DNA of 64,000 nt from Gammaproteobacteria bacterium (GCA_025350055.1 JANXYK010000024.1:1-64000); one strand, 5' to 3'. Positions 40,585-49,522 are shown, numbered from the stretch's first letter. Notes: generated from the sequence alone by a model not told the origin. Translations and numbers: made by a program.

Positions 40585-40674
40585 CTGCAAGCGTCAACAT
40601 GGCCGCTTGCCGCAGCGCGGCGTAGACCGTGTCTAAACTGCCCGGAGTCTATCTGAAGGCCATGACGCTTGCAG
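40585..40674 (-). promoter_or_regulatory. 17-bp inverted repeat in the ABC/SCO operon leader
   Basis: Plus-strand GGCCATGACGCTTGCAG (40658-40674) is the exact reverse complement of 40585-40604 apart from three extra bases (AAC) in the latter. The proximal arm ends 8 bp before the binding-protein start codon and includes the region around its ribosome-binding site; 53 bases separate the arms. As RNA it would form a long stem beside the ribosome-binding site; as DNA it could be paired operator half-sites. No known riboswitch class is recognised. Confidence 0.6.
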
Positions 40675-40714
40675 CCAACCGACTGTTCGCATCAATTGCA
40701 GAAGCCTTGCCGGC

Positions 40715-42451
40715 TCAGTGATCACGCGCCGCCGCGGTGATGAGTTCCGCTTCCATCAGCGGCACGGGAATCATGCCTTCGTTGTTGAACAGGTCCATGA
40801 AATCGCGCAATACGAAGGGCTTGCCCGCGATTTCCTGCTGACGTGAGTACTCGGTCAGCAGCCGATCGAACAGCAGCTTGCCGGTGATGTAGCTGGTGCC
40901 ATAGCCGGGCTGGCGAAGGTACAGCAGCTGCTCGAAGGTGGTCAGCTGGTCCTTGGCCACCGCCCAGTTGCGCGGCGTCCAGGTGGCGTGGAATTTGCCA
41001 GCCTGTTCCAGCGTGATCTCGTTGGCCTGCACCTGGAGCGAGGCCAGCCCACGCGCGGCGCGATTGGCGAGCATCATCCACACCAGTTCGCGGCCGCGCG
41101 GGTTGTCATCGTACAGGCCCGCGTGCATCACCAGTTCTTCGAAGGCGGTGGCGAAACCCTCGGCACGGTTATCCCAGATGTTCGAGAGCGCGGCGACGCG
41201 CCGCATCGGGCTGGCGTTGGGCTCATCGCGCATGCGCGCCAGGTCGAACCAGTGATACTGGTGCGACATCAGCAGCATGGGTTCGCGATGGGTGATGCGC
41301 GAGAAGAACACGCGCTGCTCTTCGGGCACGAAGCGTCCGCGTTGCGGCTCCAGCGCCGCCTTCAGGTAGGGCTTGTCCGGAATGATCTCGTGGTTGACGA
41401 GATAGTCCACGAACTTGTTGAGCCGTGCGCCGGTCATCGCATCGAAAGCCGCGGCATCGCTCACCGGGGCTAGCGGCGGCAGGGCGCGATTGTTGTGTTC
41501 CTCCAGTCGCAGTGCCGCCTGCGCGCGCTCAAGCTCACGGCGCAGCAGCGTGACTTCCTCGTCGTAGGTATAGGGGATGAAGTGCACGTTCTGCTGGTAC
41601 CAGCTGTAGTTTTCCTTGCCGACACCGGACGGCCCGGTCTTGCCGGGCGCGAGTTGCACCAGCCAGGCCACGAAATCATCCGTGGCCGCCTTGGCCTGGC
41701 CGACGGCAGTGCGTAGCGCCTTCGATGTGCCCGTGAGATCGGCATGCTGTATGCCTTCCAGCGTCATCACGCTCAGTTTGCCTTCCTGCAATTGCGCCAG
41801 CGCCGCGGACTGGTTGCGCAGTTCCTGTTGACCATAGACCCACAGATCGCGGGCGTTGCTGTCCTTGAGATTACCCTTCGCCTGCGCGAGCAGGCCGGGA
41901 ATGGCGCCGAGCACGCTTGTGAGCTGCTGCTGTGCGGCTGCCGACAACGGGAAGTGATAGTTGTAGAGCTCGATGCTGGGGTAGGCAATCGGGCCCTCAC
42001 GCAAGGGCACATCGGAACGCTCCGGCAACACGGTTACATAGAAAGCCGGATCCCGCGCCCAGGGTTTGAGTATGCGCAGGTTGAAATCAAGACCGTTCAT
42101 CTCGGCCTTCACGAGCTTGTAGTCGTTGAGCTGCGCCGTGCTCCAGCCGCTGCGATCGAGCGCCTCGAGTCGGCTCTTCCACTGCGGCAACGCGGCCGCC
42201 TTGGCATTCATCGCAGCGGCCGAGTAGTCAGGGATGCCGTGCGTGAGCGCCGGATGCTCGAACTCGCGCCATTGGCTGAACTGCTGTGCCAGTGCGCTGT
42301 AGCTGGCTGGGCCCGCGGCAACAGCGGCAGTCGCGCTGCCAGCCGCAGCGGGTACGACGGGCGCGGTAGCGGTAGCGGCCCATCCGGCAACCGTGAGCTG
42401 GCAACACAACGCGGCGGCCAAAAGTCCGCGACGGATAGTTCGCTGAGTCAT
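40715..42451 (-). CDS. DUF885-like exported protein with degenerate metal site
   Basis: 578 residues, signal peptide to about 26. Overall helical pattern and length match DUF885 proteins, with a recognisable 'NRAEGFATAFEELVMHAGLY' where the family has 'GEGWALYSE...'. The zinc motif HExxPGH is not present: the region reads 'THREPMLLMSHQYHWFD'. It is a paralogue of the DUF885 gene two genes upstream and may be inactive or altered in metal use. Start overlaps the TSUP permease stop by 4 bp. Confidence 0.75.
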   Translation of the reverse strand: MTQRTIRRGLLAAALCCQLTVAGWAATATAPVVPAAAGSATAAVAAGPASYSALAQQFSQWREFEHPALTHGIPDYSAAAMNAKAAALPQWKSRLEALDRSGWSTAQLNDYKLVKAEMNGLDFNLRILKPWARDPAFYVTVLPERSDVPLREGPIAYPSIELYNYHFPLSAAAQQQLTSVLGAIPGLLAQAKGNLKDSNARDLWVYGQQELRNQSAALAQLQEGKLSVMTLEGIQHADLTGTSKALRTAVGQAKAATDDFVAWLVQLAPGKTGPSGVGKENYSWYQQNVHFIPYTYDEEVTLLRRELERAQAALRLEEHNNRALPPLAPVSDAAAFDAMTGARLNKFVDYLVNHEIIPDKPYLKAALEPQRGRFVPEEQRVFFSRITHREPMLLMSHQYHWFDLARMRDEPNASPMRRVAALSNIWDNRAEGFATAFEELVMHAGLYDDNPRGRELVWMMLANRAARGLASLQVQANEITLEQAGKFHATWTPRNWAVAKDQLTTFEQLLYLRQPGYGTSYITGKLLFDRLLTEYSRQQEIAGKPFVLRDFMDLFNNEGMIPVPLMEAELITAAARDH

Positions 42452-43329
42452 GCCTGTTTGCTCCTGCGCGCCGAGTTCAACATCTGGATGGCTGCATACA
42501 ACACCACGATCACCACCAGCCAGTACAGCCAGTATAGCGGCAGCGATTTGACGACATAGGCAGCCAGCAGCACGCCCGGGATGCCACCCAGCGCCAGGCC
42601 CAGGGCTGCCGAAAAATTGTAGCGTCCCGTGCGGATGAAGCGCGCGCCACCCACCGGCATCAACAAGCCGCAGGAACCCATCATGATCGGAAAGGCCGCC
42701 AGCGGACTCATGCCGAGCAGGCTGACCAGGATCAGGCAGGGTGCATACAGGCCGACGCCCAGCATCATCAACGCACCCAGCAGCGCATTGGTCACGACTG
42801 CGAACACCAGCACCGGCCCAGTGAGGCCCAGTGCGTTGCCGCCGCCGGGCATCCAGTGCAGATTCTTGGCCAGGAACAGCAGCGCCGCCACCAGCAGCGC
42901 CGCGCCCATGCCCAGTTGGATGGCGCGGCGCGAGAGCTTCGAGACCAGACCCACGCCGAGCCAGGCACCCAGCACCGCTGCCGCGACCATGCTGACGAGC
43001 GTGGTGAGATCGACGGTGACGGTGGCGATGAAGATCAGCGCCTGCGCCATCGTCGGCAAGGCCTGTCCGCAGTTGAGCGTGCCTGGTATCTGCTCATCAG
43101 GCATGCGCGCGCGCAGCTTGAACCAGGCGGTGGCGGGTGCAAACGAGCCAATGCCCAGGGTGTCGAAGAAGTTGGTGATGAAGCCCACCACCAGATCGCT
43201 CGCGCGCGGCCGGCGATTTTGCCCCGCCTGCGAGCGCGCGCGCTCCAACCACCACCAGCGCAGGACGTAGGCGACCCCGACTAAAGCCAGCAACAAGACC
43301 AGCGCGAGTGCACCGCGATTGGCAACCAT
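42448..43329 (-). CDS. TSUP-family permease (TauE/SafE, DUF81)
   Basis: 293 residues from ATG 43329, 4 bp after the DUF885 stop. Eight or so hydrophobic helices in two halves, each with a family loop ('VVGFITNFFDTLGIGSFAP', 'MLGVGLYAPCLILVSLLGMSPLAAFPIMMGSCGLLMP' in outline). Such permeases export or import sulfite, sulfoacetate, taurine or other organic anions. Sandwiched between two DUF885 peptidase-like genes in one operon. Confidence 0.85.
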   Translation of the reverse strand: MVANRGALALVLLLALVGVAYVLRWWWLERARSQAGQNRRPRASDLVVGFITNFFDTLGIGSFAPATAWFKLRARMPDEQIPGTLNCGQALPTMAQALIFIATVTVDLTTLVSMVAAAVLGAWLGVGLVSKLSRRAIQLGMGAALLVAALLFLAKNLHWMPGGGNALGLTGPVLVFAVVTNALLGALMMLGVGLYAPCLILVSLLGMSPLAAFPIMMGSCGLLMPVGGARFIRTGRYNFSAALGLALGGIPGVLLAAYVVKSLPLYWLYWLVVIVVLYAAIQMLNSARRSKQA

Positions 43330-43333
43330 CGCT

Positions 43334-45121
43334 CTATTCCATATCCGGGTAAGGACCGACACCGCCCTCGGCGATGAAGCGATCGACGCGCTCATCAAGC
43401 ACTGGCAGCGGCACCGAGCCCAGTTCCAGCACGGTGTCGTGGAAAGCACGGATGTTGAAACGCGCACCCAACGCTTTCTCGGCGCGGGCGCGCGCCTTCA
43501 GGATCGTGTTTTCTCCCAGGTAGTACGAGAGCGCCTGCGCCGGCCAGGCGATATAGCGATCGACCTCGGTATTGATCTCATGCTCGGCCAGCGCCGTGTA
43601 CTCGCGCATGTAGTCGACCGCCTGCTCGCGTGTCCAGCCCTGTGAATGCACGCCGGTATCGACCACCAGTCGCACGGCGCGCCAGATCTGGTAGTTGAGC
43701 ATGCCGAAGCGATCGTAGGGCGTGGCGTACATGCCCATCTCGACGCCCAGCAGTTCGCTGTAGAGCGCCCAGCCTTCGCCGTAAGCCGAGATGTAGGTGT
43801 GCTGGCGAAACTCCGGCTGATCCTTGTGCTCGGCGGCGAGCGGAATCTGGAAGCAGTGCCCCGGCGCCGACTCATGCAGCGTGAGGGCCGTGAGGTTGTA
43901 CATTGGGCGGCTCGGCAAATCATAGGTGTTGAGCAGGTACTGGCCCGGGCCGCCGCGGCCGGCGGTGTAGAAGGGCGCGAGGTCGTCGGGCACCGGCACG
44001 ATCGCAAAGCGCTGGCGCGGCAGCATGCCGAAGTATTGCGGTGCCTTGCCATCGAAACGCTTGGCGATGTAGGCCGCGTGCATCAGCAGATCTTCGGCCG
44101 AGGTCGGCTGGAAGCGCGCATCGGTGCGCAGGAACTTGAGGAACGCGGGGAAGTCGCCCGTGAAGCCGGTCTCCTTCATCACATCGAGCATCTGCTGGTG
44201 CAGGCGCGCGACTTCGGCGACGCCAAACTCGTGGATCGAAGCCGGGTCACGATCGAGCGTGACGAACTCCCTGATCTTGGCGCGATAGAAGGCCTTGCCA
44301 TCCGGCAGGTCCTGGGCTGCAAGCGTGGTGCGCGTGGCCGGCAGGTACTCCTCGCGCATGAACTTCAGCAGTTCGCGATAGGCGGGTTGCACGGTATCGC
44401 GGATCAGCGCCACACCCTCGCTGCGCAGGCTCTGCTGGTCGGCTGCTGGGATGCCCTGCATTTCCTTGAACGGCGTGTAGAACAGGCTGCCTTCGGGCGT
44501 GGCATCGCTGACCGCGGTGATGGAGCCATCGCGGCCATTGAGTGTCACGCGCGGCGGCGTGAAGCCGCGGCGCATGCCGGCGCGCATCTCATCCATCTGT
44601 TCGTGGAAGTAGCGCGGTATGTCGCGCATCTGCGCGATGAAGTTGTGGTAGTCCTTCACTGTACGGTAGGGCCGACGCGCCGAGGCGCCGAGTTCCGTCC
44701 AGAACGTGGTGTCCGAGTTCGCCGGCATTTCATATTCGCCAAACTGCTGGCTGCTGATCAGCGTCTCGATCTGCGGCTGGTAGACATCGTAGTTGAGCCG
44801 CTCGGCTGCCGAGAGCTCGGAGCGGTTGATCGCCTGCAGCTGCTTCATCACGCCTTGCCAGTAATGCAGGCGCTCGAGCTGCGAGGCTGGATCCACCTTG
44901 GGCAAGTGATCTTCGACTGGCCTTTGGGCGTCTTCGTAGTCGGGATACTGCAGATTGCGCCAGCGCCATTCGGCGTTGTACAGCGCCTGCAGCTTGCGGT
45001 CGGCCGCGCTGGCGCCGTGCGCGGCGGGCGCGCTCTTGGCGTTCGCCGCATCTGCAATCGCGCTCAGCGCCAGGCCGAATACCATCAGGCCCAGCGCAGG
45101 GCTACGCTTGATCAAGTGCAT
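43334..45121 (-). CDS. DUF885-family exported metallopeptidase-like protein
   Basis: 595 residues with a signal peptide (about 1-28). DUF885 motifs intact: 'LHESAPGHCFQIPLA' (HExxPGH, Zn binding) and 'YGEGWALYSELLGVEMGMY'. The family is related to M3/carboxypeptidase Taq-type helical metalloproteases and is expanded in Xanthomonadales relatives. Probably periplasmic peptide hydrolysis. First gene of a three-gene operon with a TSUP permease and a degenerate paralogue. Confidence 0.9.
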   Translation of the reverse strand: MHLIKRSPALGLMVFGLALSAIADAANAKSAPAAHGASAADRKLQALYNAEWRWRNLQYPDYEDAQRPVEDHLPKVDPASQLERLHYWQGVMKQLQAINRSELSAAERLNYDVYQPQIETLISSQQFGEYEMPANSDTTFWTELGASARRPYRTVKDYHNFIAQMRDIPRYFHEQMDEMRAGMRRGFTPPRVTLNGRDGSITAVSDATPEGSLFYTPFKEMQGIPAADQQSLRSEGVALIRDTVQPAYRELLKFMREEYLPATRTTLAAQDLPDGKAFYRAKIREFVTLDRDPASIHEFGVAEVARLHQQMLDVMKETGFTGDFPAFLKFLRTDARFQPTSAEDLLMHAAYIAKRFDGKAPQYFGMLPRQRFAIVPVPDDLAPFYTAGRGGPGQYLLNTYDLPSRPMYNLTALTLHESAPGHCFQIPLAAEHKDQPEFRQHTYISAYGEGWALYSELLGVEMGMYATPYDRFGMLNYQIWRAVRLVVDTGVHSQGWTREQAVDYMREYTALAEHEINTEVDRYIAWPAQALSYYLGENTILKARARAEKALGARFNIRAFHDTVLELGSVPLPVLDERVDRFIAEGGVGPYPDME

Positions 45122-45159
45122 GACAGCTCCTCGGGTACGCGCAATCTTGTTTTTGACCT

Positions 45160-46416
45160 TTAATCATTCGTTGCGATCCTACCAAAGCGGCGCAGATCGA
45201 ATGCGGCAACCGGTAGTCGCGTGGGCCGCTCCGCCACCAGATCAGCCATGAGATCGCCGGTCACGGGCGCCATGGTAAGCCCGATGTGCTGATGCCCCAC
45301 GGCATAGAACAGCCGATGGGCGCCAGGTACGCGACCGATGCCAGGCAGGTAGTCGGGCAATATGGGCCGCGCGCCCACCCAACTCGGGCCATCGGGTTCG
45401 CACCGATAGCCGAGCGCGCGCAGCTTGCGGCGCAGCAGCGCGGGCTTGTTGGCATCGGCGGGCGCATCGCTGTCTGCGAATTCCATGTAGCTCGAGGCCC
45501 TGAGCCTTCCCGCAAGCGGGGTGACCAGCAGATGGTGGTTGGTGTACAGGAGCGGCGCGTCAATGAACGCGCTCTGCCCGGGCAGATCAACGTGATAGCC
45601 GCGCACCGCCTGTAGCGGTGCGTGCACTCCAAAGGGACGCAGCAGAGCTGGCGCATCCATCCCGGCGCACACGATCGCGCTGCTGACCGGCTGTGAGCCT
45701 GACTCCGTGATCACCGCGAGTGCACCGCTACTGGCCAGCAACGCGCGCACTTCGGCGCGTATCAGCTGCGCGCCGTGTTCGCGAGCCGCGCCGGCGAAGG
45801 CTTGCACCGCAGCCAGTGGATCGGTCAGGTGCGCCGAGTCCTGGAACCACAGGCCGTTGGCGATGGGTGCGCCCGCGGCGTGCTGTAGCGCTAGCATCTG
45901 CTCGGCCGGCACGGTTGCCGTCCTGATGCCCAGTGGCTTCATGTTCGCGGCCTGGCGCCGCATGACATCGCCGCTGCGCACGCCGAAGCCGATCTCGTAG
46001 TGACCGTGGCGCCGCAGCAGTTCGCCGCGGCCGATTCCGGCCAGCCAGCGCTCCCAGGCGGCTGCCGCGGGTTGCACCAATGGCGCCAGCGCGCGCGTGT
46101 GGGCCTCGCGCCGGAACGCCGCCACTGCGAAACGCCGGATCCAGGGCAGCATGCGCAGTGCCTGGCGCGGCGGCATATCCAGCGGCCCGCCAAAGCGCAT
46201 CAGTTCGCGCCAGAAGCCGAACAACAGCGCCGGCGAGGGGAGCGGTTGCACCAGTTCGGCGGCGATATGGCTCACGTTGCCATAGCTGGCACCGGCGACA
46301 CCGGGCTCGGCGCGATCGTACAACAGCACCCGGCGGCCCTCGCGCGCCAGCGCCAGTGCCACGGCCGAGCCGATGATGCCGGCGCCGATCACGGCGATAG
46401 TGTCTTGCTGGGCCAT
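45160..46416 (-). CDS. FAD-dependent D-amino acid/cis-4-hydroxy-D-proline oxidoreductase (DadA-like)
   Basis: 418 residues. N-terminal FAD-binding 'AVIGAGIIGSAVALALAREG' and the DAO-fold motifs 'VCAGMDAPALL' and 'YFAVGHQHIGLT'-like end ('FYAVGHQHIGLTMAP'). Divergent by 35 bp from a DapA-family gene followed by a hydroxyproline epimerase, which makes oxidation of cis-4-hydroxy-D-proline to the pyrroline the likely reaction. A general D-amino acid dehydrogenase is the alternative. Confidence 0.85.
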   Translation of the reverse strand: MAQQDTIAVIGAGIIGSAVALALAREGRRVLLYDRAEPGVAGASYGNVSHIAAELVQPLPSPALLFGFWRELMRFGGPLDMPPRQALRMLPWIRRFAVAAFRREAHTRALAPLVQPAAAAWERWLAGIGRGELLRRHGHYEIGFGVRSGDVMRRQAANMKPLGIRTATVPAEQMLALQHAAGAPIANGLWFQDSAHLTDPLAAVQAFAGAAREHGAQLIRAEVRALLASSGALAVITESGSQPVSSAIVCAGMDAPALLRPFGVHAPLQAVRGYHVDLPGQSAFIDAPLLYTNHHLLVTPLAGRLRASSYMEFADSDAPADANKPALLRRKLRALGYRCEPDGPSWVGARPILPDYLPGIGRVPGAHRLFYAVGHQHIGLTMAPVTGDLMADLVAERPTRLPVAAFDLRRFGRIATND

Positions 46417-46424
46417 GCCGATAC

Positions 46425-46432
46425 CGTATACG
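46425..46432. promoter_or_regulatory. CGTATACG palindrome in the divergent promoter
   Basis: The 35-bp gap between the FAD enzyme and the DapA-family gene carries CGTATACG, a GTATAC core seen in operators of several FCD-type GntR regulators, and a TACGATC direct repeat (46430-46436, 46437-46443 in overlap). A GntR/FCD gene lies three genes on. Short motif, so modest confidence. Confidence 0.4.
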
Positions 46433-46451
46433 ATCTACGATCCTTCAATCA

Positions 46452-47378
46452 ATGACTACTGGTGCGATAGCCATGCCGAATCCCATGTCCTGCAACTGGT
46501 CCGGGGTTTACCCGGCCGCTACTACCCAATTTGATGCCGCGCTGGCGCTCGACCTGGCCGCGACGCAGAAAGTGCAGGCCGCGCTGATCAAGGACGGCGT
46601 CCACGGCCTGGTGCTGATGGGCACCGTGGGTGAGGGTAATTCGCTGCGCGCCGCCGAGAAGCGCCAGGTGCTGGCCGCCGCAGTCGAAGCCAGTGCCGGC
46701 AAGGTGCCGGTGATCGCCGGTGTTTCCGAGTTCACCACCGATCTCGCGGTGGAATTCGTGCGCGACGCCGAGCGGCTCGGGGCCGACGGCCTGATGGTGC
46801 TGCCCTCCATGGTCTACGTGCCCACGGCGGCCGAGCTCGAGTATCACTTCAGAACAGTGGCGGCGGCGACCGGCCTGCCGATCATGCTGTACAACAATCC
46901 GCCCTCGTACCGCGTCAATATTGACGTGCCGACGCTGCGCAGCCTGGCCAGCGTGCCCAACATCGTCTCCATCAAGGAATCGGCGCCCGATTCGCGCCGC
47001 TTCACCGATATCTACAATGCAGTGGGCGATCGCTACGTGCTGTTTGCCGGGCTCGACGACATCGCTTTCGAAGGGCTGGTGCTCGGCGCCAAAGGCTGGG
47101 TATCAGGGCTGACCAACGCGTTTCCCGCTGAGTCGCTGATGCTCTATGAAGCGCTGCTGGCTGGCGATCTCGAGCGTGCGCGCCGTGTCTACCGCTGGTT
47201 CATGCCCTTGCTGCACCTTGATGCGGAGCACGATCTGGTGCAATCGATCAAGCTCGCCGAACAGGTCATGGGTCGCGGCTCGGAGCGCGTGCGGCCACCA
47301 CGGCTGCTGCTCACCGGCGCGCGCCGCGCCGAGGTGCTGGCGATGATCGAAACCGCGCGCGATAACCGGCCCAAGTAA
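46452..47378 (+). CDS. DapA-family pyrroline-4-hydroxy-2-carboxylate deaminase candidate
   Basis: 308 residues (an in-frame ATG at 46473 is also possible). Class I aldolase barrel with Schiff-base Lys in 'IVSIKESAPD', Tyr in 'IMLYNNPPSY' and 'GTVGEGNSL' in place of the GTTGE loop. DapA-family members include dihydrodipicolinate synthase, N-acetylneuraminate lyase and the deaminase of hydroxyproline catabolism. Immediately followed (0 bp) by the epimerase, so the last role is favoured; its product is 2-oxoglutarate semialdehyde. Confidence 0.85.
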   Translation: MTTGAIAMPNPMSCNWSGVYPAATTQFDAALALDLAATQKVQAALIKDGVHGLVLMGTVGEGNSLRAAEKRQVLAAAVEASAGKVPVIAGVSEFTTDLAVEFVRDAERLGADGLMVLPSMVYVPTAAELEYHFRTVAAATGLPIMLYNNPPSYRVNIDVPTLRSLASVPNIVSIKESAPDSRRFTDIYNAVGDRYVLFAGLDDIAFEGLVLGAKGWVSGLTNAFPAESLMLYEALLAGDLERARRVYRWFMPLLHLDAEHDLVQSIKLAEQVMGRGSERVRPPRLLLTGARRAEVLAMIETARDNRPK

Positions 47379-48311
47379 ATGACGGCGATCCGCGTCATCG
47401 ATTCGCACACGGCCGGCGAGCCCACGCGCCTGGTGCTCGAGGGCGGGCCCGAGCTGGGCGATGGTCCGCTGGCACGGCGCGTCGAGCGTTTCCGCACCCA
47501 GTTCGACAACTATCGTTCGGGCATCGTCAACGAACCGCGCGGCTCCGACCCACTGGTGGGCGCGCTGCTGGTGCCGCCGCACCGTCCCGACTGCCAGCTC
47601 GGCGTGATCTTCTTCAATAACGTCGGCTATCTTGGCATGTGCGGGCACGGCACCATCGGCCTGATCGCCTCGCTCCATCACAGTGGCCAGCTGCAGCCGG
47701 GCAGCATCCGCATAGATACACCCGTCGGCGCGATCGAAGCGCAGCTGGCGGAAGACGGCACGGTGAGCGTGGTGAACGTGGTGAGTTACCGCAGTGCCCA
47801 TCGCCAGGCGGTGAACGTGCCCGGCATCGGCACCGTGGTGGGCGATGTGGCCTGGGGTGGCAACTGGTTTTTCCTGGTCTCGGAACATGAGCAGACCCTC
47901 GATCTTGCGCACGTGGAGGCGCTCACCGATTTCAGCTGGCGCCTGCGCGCGGCCGTGAATGCGCAGGGCTATGCGCTGGTGGATCACGTCGAGCTGTTCA
48001 GCGCGGCGCGGATACCGGGCGCGCACAGCCGCAATTTCGTGCTCTGCCCGGGCAAGGCCTACGATCGTAGTCCCTGCGGCACTGGCACCAGCGCCAAGCT
48101 GGCCTGCCTGGCGGCCGACGGCAAGCTCGCCGAGGGCGAAGCCTGGATGCAAGAGAGCCTGATCGGCAGCAGCATGACGGGGCGCTATCGCTGGCAGGAT
48201 CGCGAGCGCGGCGCCATCATCCCGACCATCAGCGGCACGGCTCACGTGACGGGCGAAGCCACGCTGCATTTCGATCCACGCGATCCATTCTGCTGGGGCA
48301 TACGCGCTTGA
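47379..48311 (+). CDS. 4-hydroxyproline 2-epimerase (proline racemase family)
   Basis: 310 residues. Both catalytic cysteines of the family are present: 'LGMCGHGTIG' (about residue 88) and 'DRSPCGTGTSAK' (about 233), which distinguishes racemases/epimerases from Thr-containing dehydratases. Converts trans-4-hydroxy-L-proline to cis-4-hydroxy-D-proline. Begins right after the DapA-family stop and overlaps the GntR start (TTGA). The dehydrogenase for 2-oxoglutarate semialdehyde is not in the window. Confidence 0.92.
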   Translation: MTAIRVIDSHTAGEPTRLVLEGGPELGDGPLARRVERFRTQFDNYRSGIVNEPRGSDPLVGALLVPPHRPDCQLGVIFFNNVGYLGMCGHGTIGLIASLHHSGQLQPGSIRIDTPVGAIEAQLAEDGTVSVVNVVSYRSAHRQAVNVPGIGTVVGDVAWGGNWFFLVSEHEQTLDLAHVEALTDFSWRLRAAVNAQGYALVDHVELFSAARIPGAHSRNFVLCPGKAYDRSPCGTGTSAKLACLAADGKLAEGEAWMQESLIGSSMTGRYRWQDRERGAIIPTISGTAHVTGEATLHFDPRDPFCWGIRA

Positions 48312-48961
48312 CCCAGCCGCTGCTGCAGTCGATGACCAGCCAGCTGATCGTGCACCTGCGCAATCGCATCCTTGCCGGTGCCTACGCGCCGGGCGCCGCG
48401 TTGCGCCAGGACGTGCTCGCCGCGGAATTCGGCACCAGCAAGATTCCGGTGCGCGAGGCGCTGGTGCGCCTGCAGTCCGAAGGGCTGGTGAACATCTTCC
48501 CCAACCGCGGCTTCAAGGTGCGTCCGCTGGTCACCAGCGAGCTGGAGGAAATCTTCTGTCTCCGGCTGATGATGGAGCCGACCGCTGCGGCGGCCGGCGC
48601 GCGCTTGGCCACCGAAGCCGAGCAGCAGGCCGCGAGCGCAGCGCTCGAGCGCCTGAACAAGGCGCTGGCGGCCGGTGAGTGGTCGGCGGCCGGGCAGCTG
48701 AATCGCAATTTTCACCTGCAACTGCTGGTGCCGCGCGTGCAACCGGTGGCGGCTGAAATACTCGGGCGCTTGCATACGCTGGCGCAGCGCTACGTGCAAA
48801 GCCATCTGCAACCCGAAGGCCGAGTGAAACGCGCGGCGCGTGAACACGCCGCGCTGCTGCAGTTGTGGACGGCGCGCAAGAGTGCGCGCGTGCGCACGGC
48901 GCTGCATGCACACATTGAATCGACGCGCGGCGACCTCGCGCGCGCGGTCGGCGGATTCTGA
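48308..48961 (+). CDS. GntR-family regulator, FCD (FadR) subfamily
   Basis: 217 residues, TTG start overlapping the epimerase stop; ATG 48332 is an alternative. Winged HTH 'QLIVHLRNRILAGAYAPGAALRQDVLAAEFGTSKIPVREALVRLQSEGLV' in outline, then an all-helical FCD domain in which the usual first metal ligand Asp is Asn ('LNRNFHLQLL'). Presumed regulator of the hydroxyproline genes with pathway intermediate as effector. Its 3' end is 9 bp from the convergent Lrp-type gene. Confidence 0.9.
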   Translation: MTQPLLQSMTSQLIVHLRNRILAGAYAPGAALRQDVLAAEFGTSKIPVREALVRLQSEGLVNIFPNRGFKVRPLVTSELEEIFCLRLMMEPTAAAAGARLATEAEQQAASAALERLNKALAAGEWSAAGQLNRNFHLQLLVPRVQPVAAEILGRLHTLAQRYVQSHLQPEGRVKRAAREHAALLQLWTARKSARVRTALHAHIESTRGDLARAVGGF

Positions 48962-48969
48962 GCGCGCGC

Positions 48970-49392
48970 CTACAGCTTGTGCGTGGATAGCAGCAGGCTG
49001 GTTTCGGTGCGCACGATGCCCTCAATGCGGCGGATGCGGCTGATCGCCTGATCGAGCGCCTCGACGCTGTCGACGCCGACCTCGGCGATCAGGTCCCAGC
49101 GGCCGTTGGTGGTGTGCAGTGTGTGCACCTCGGGATCGCCGCGCAGCGTGCGCACCACCTTCTCCAGGTGATTGCCTTCGACTTCGATGGTCATCAGCGC
49201 GGCGATGCGATGGGCCGCCACGTCCGGGCGCACGCGTACGCTGTAGCCGGCGATCGTGCCATCGCGCTCCAGCCTGGCGATGCGGTTCTGCACCGTGCCG
49301 CGCGCGACCTTGAGTGCCTTGGCGAGCGCGGCCACGGTGCTGCGCGCATTGCTGCGCAGCAGCGAAATCAGTTGCCGGTCAAGGTCGTCCAT
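48970..49392 (-). CDS. Lrp/AsnC-family regulator
   Basis: 140 residues from ATG 49392 (Shine-Dalgarno GGGAA upstream). N-terminal HTH 'MDDLDRQLISLLRSNARSTVAALAKALKVARGTVQNRIARLERDG' in outline, then an RAM ligand domain ('VRTLRGDPEVHTLHTTNGRWDLIAEVGVDS'). Divergent from ornithine cyclodeaminase and arginase across a gap bearing an AT-rich inverted repeat, so it most likely senses ornithine, arginine or proline and controls that operon, as PutR/ArgR-like AsnC proteins do elsewhere. Confidence 0.92.
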   Translation of the reverse strand: MDDLDRQLISLLRSNARSTVAALAKALKVARGTVQNRIARLERDGTIAGYSVRVRPDVAAHRIAALMTIEVEGNHLEKVVRTLRGDPEVHTLHTTNGRWDLIAEVGVDSVEALDQAISRIRRIEGIVRTETSLLLSTHKL

Positions 49393-49426
49393 CGTGCTAT
49401 TCCCGGTCAAAATGCCAATTTACTAT

Positions 49427-49459
49427 GCCATAGTGATCAATATATGTGAACAATATGGC
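49427..49459. promoter_or_regulatory. Lrp/AsnC-type operator candidate
   Basis: GCCATAGTGATCA (49427-49439) and TGAACAATATGGC (49447-49459) are inverted copies matching at 11 of 13 positions around an AT-only seven-base spacer. It sits in the 130-bp AT-rich divergent gap between the Lrp-type gene and ornithine cyclodeaminase, where an Lrp octamer would bind to control both. Confidence 0.55.
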
Positions 49460-49522
49460 ACTTTGCTGTCTTCTTGTTAGCGCTGCCTGGGTTGATCATG
49501 GGTGCTCAACAGGAGAGCCCAC

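Noticed and set aside
47103-48269. 388-codon minus-strand frame over the DapA-family and epimerase genes
   Set aside because: Both plus-strand genes have complete active sites; this product is Arg/His/Ala-rich and unrecognisable.
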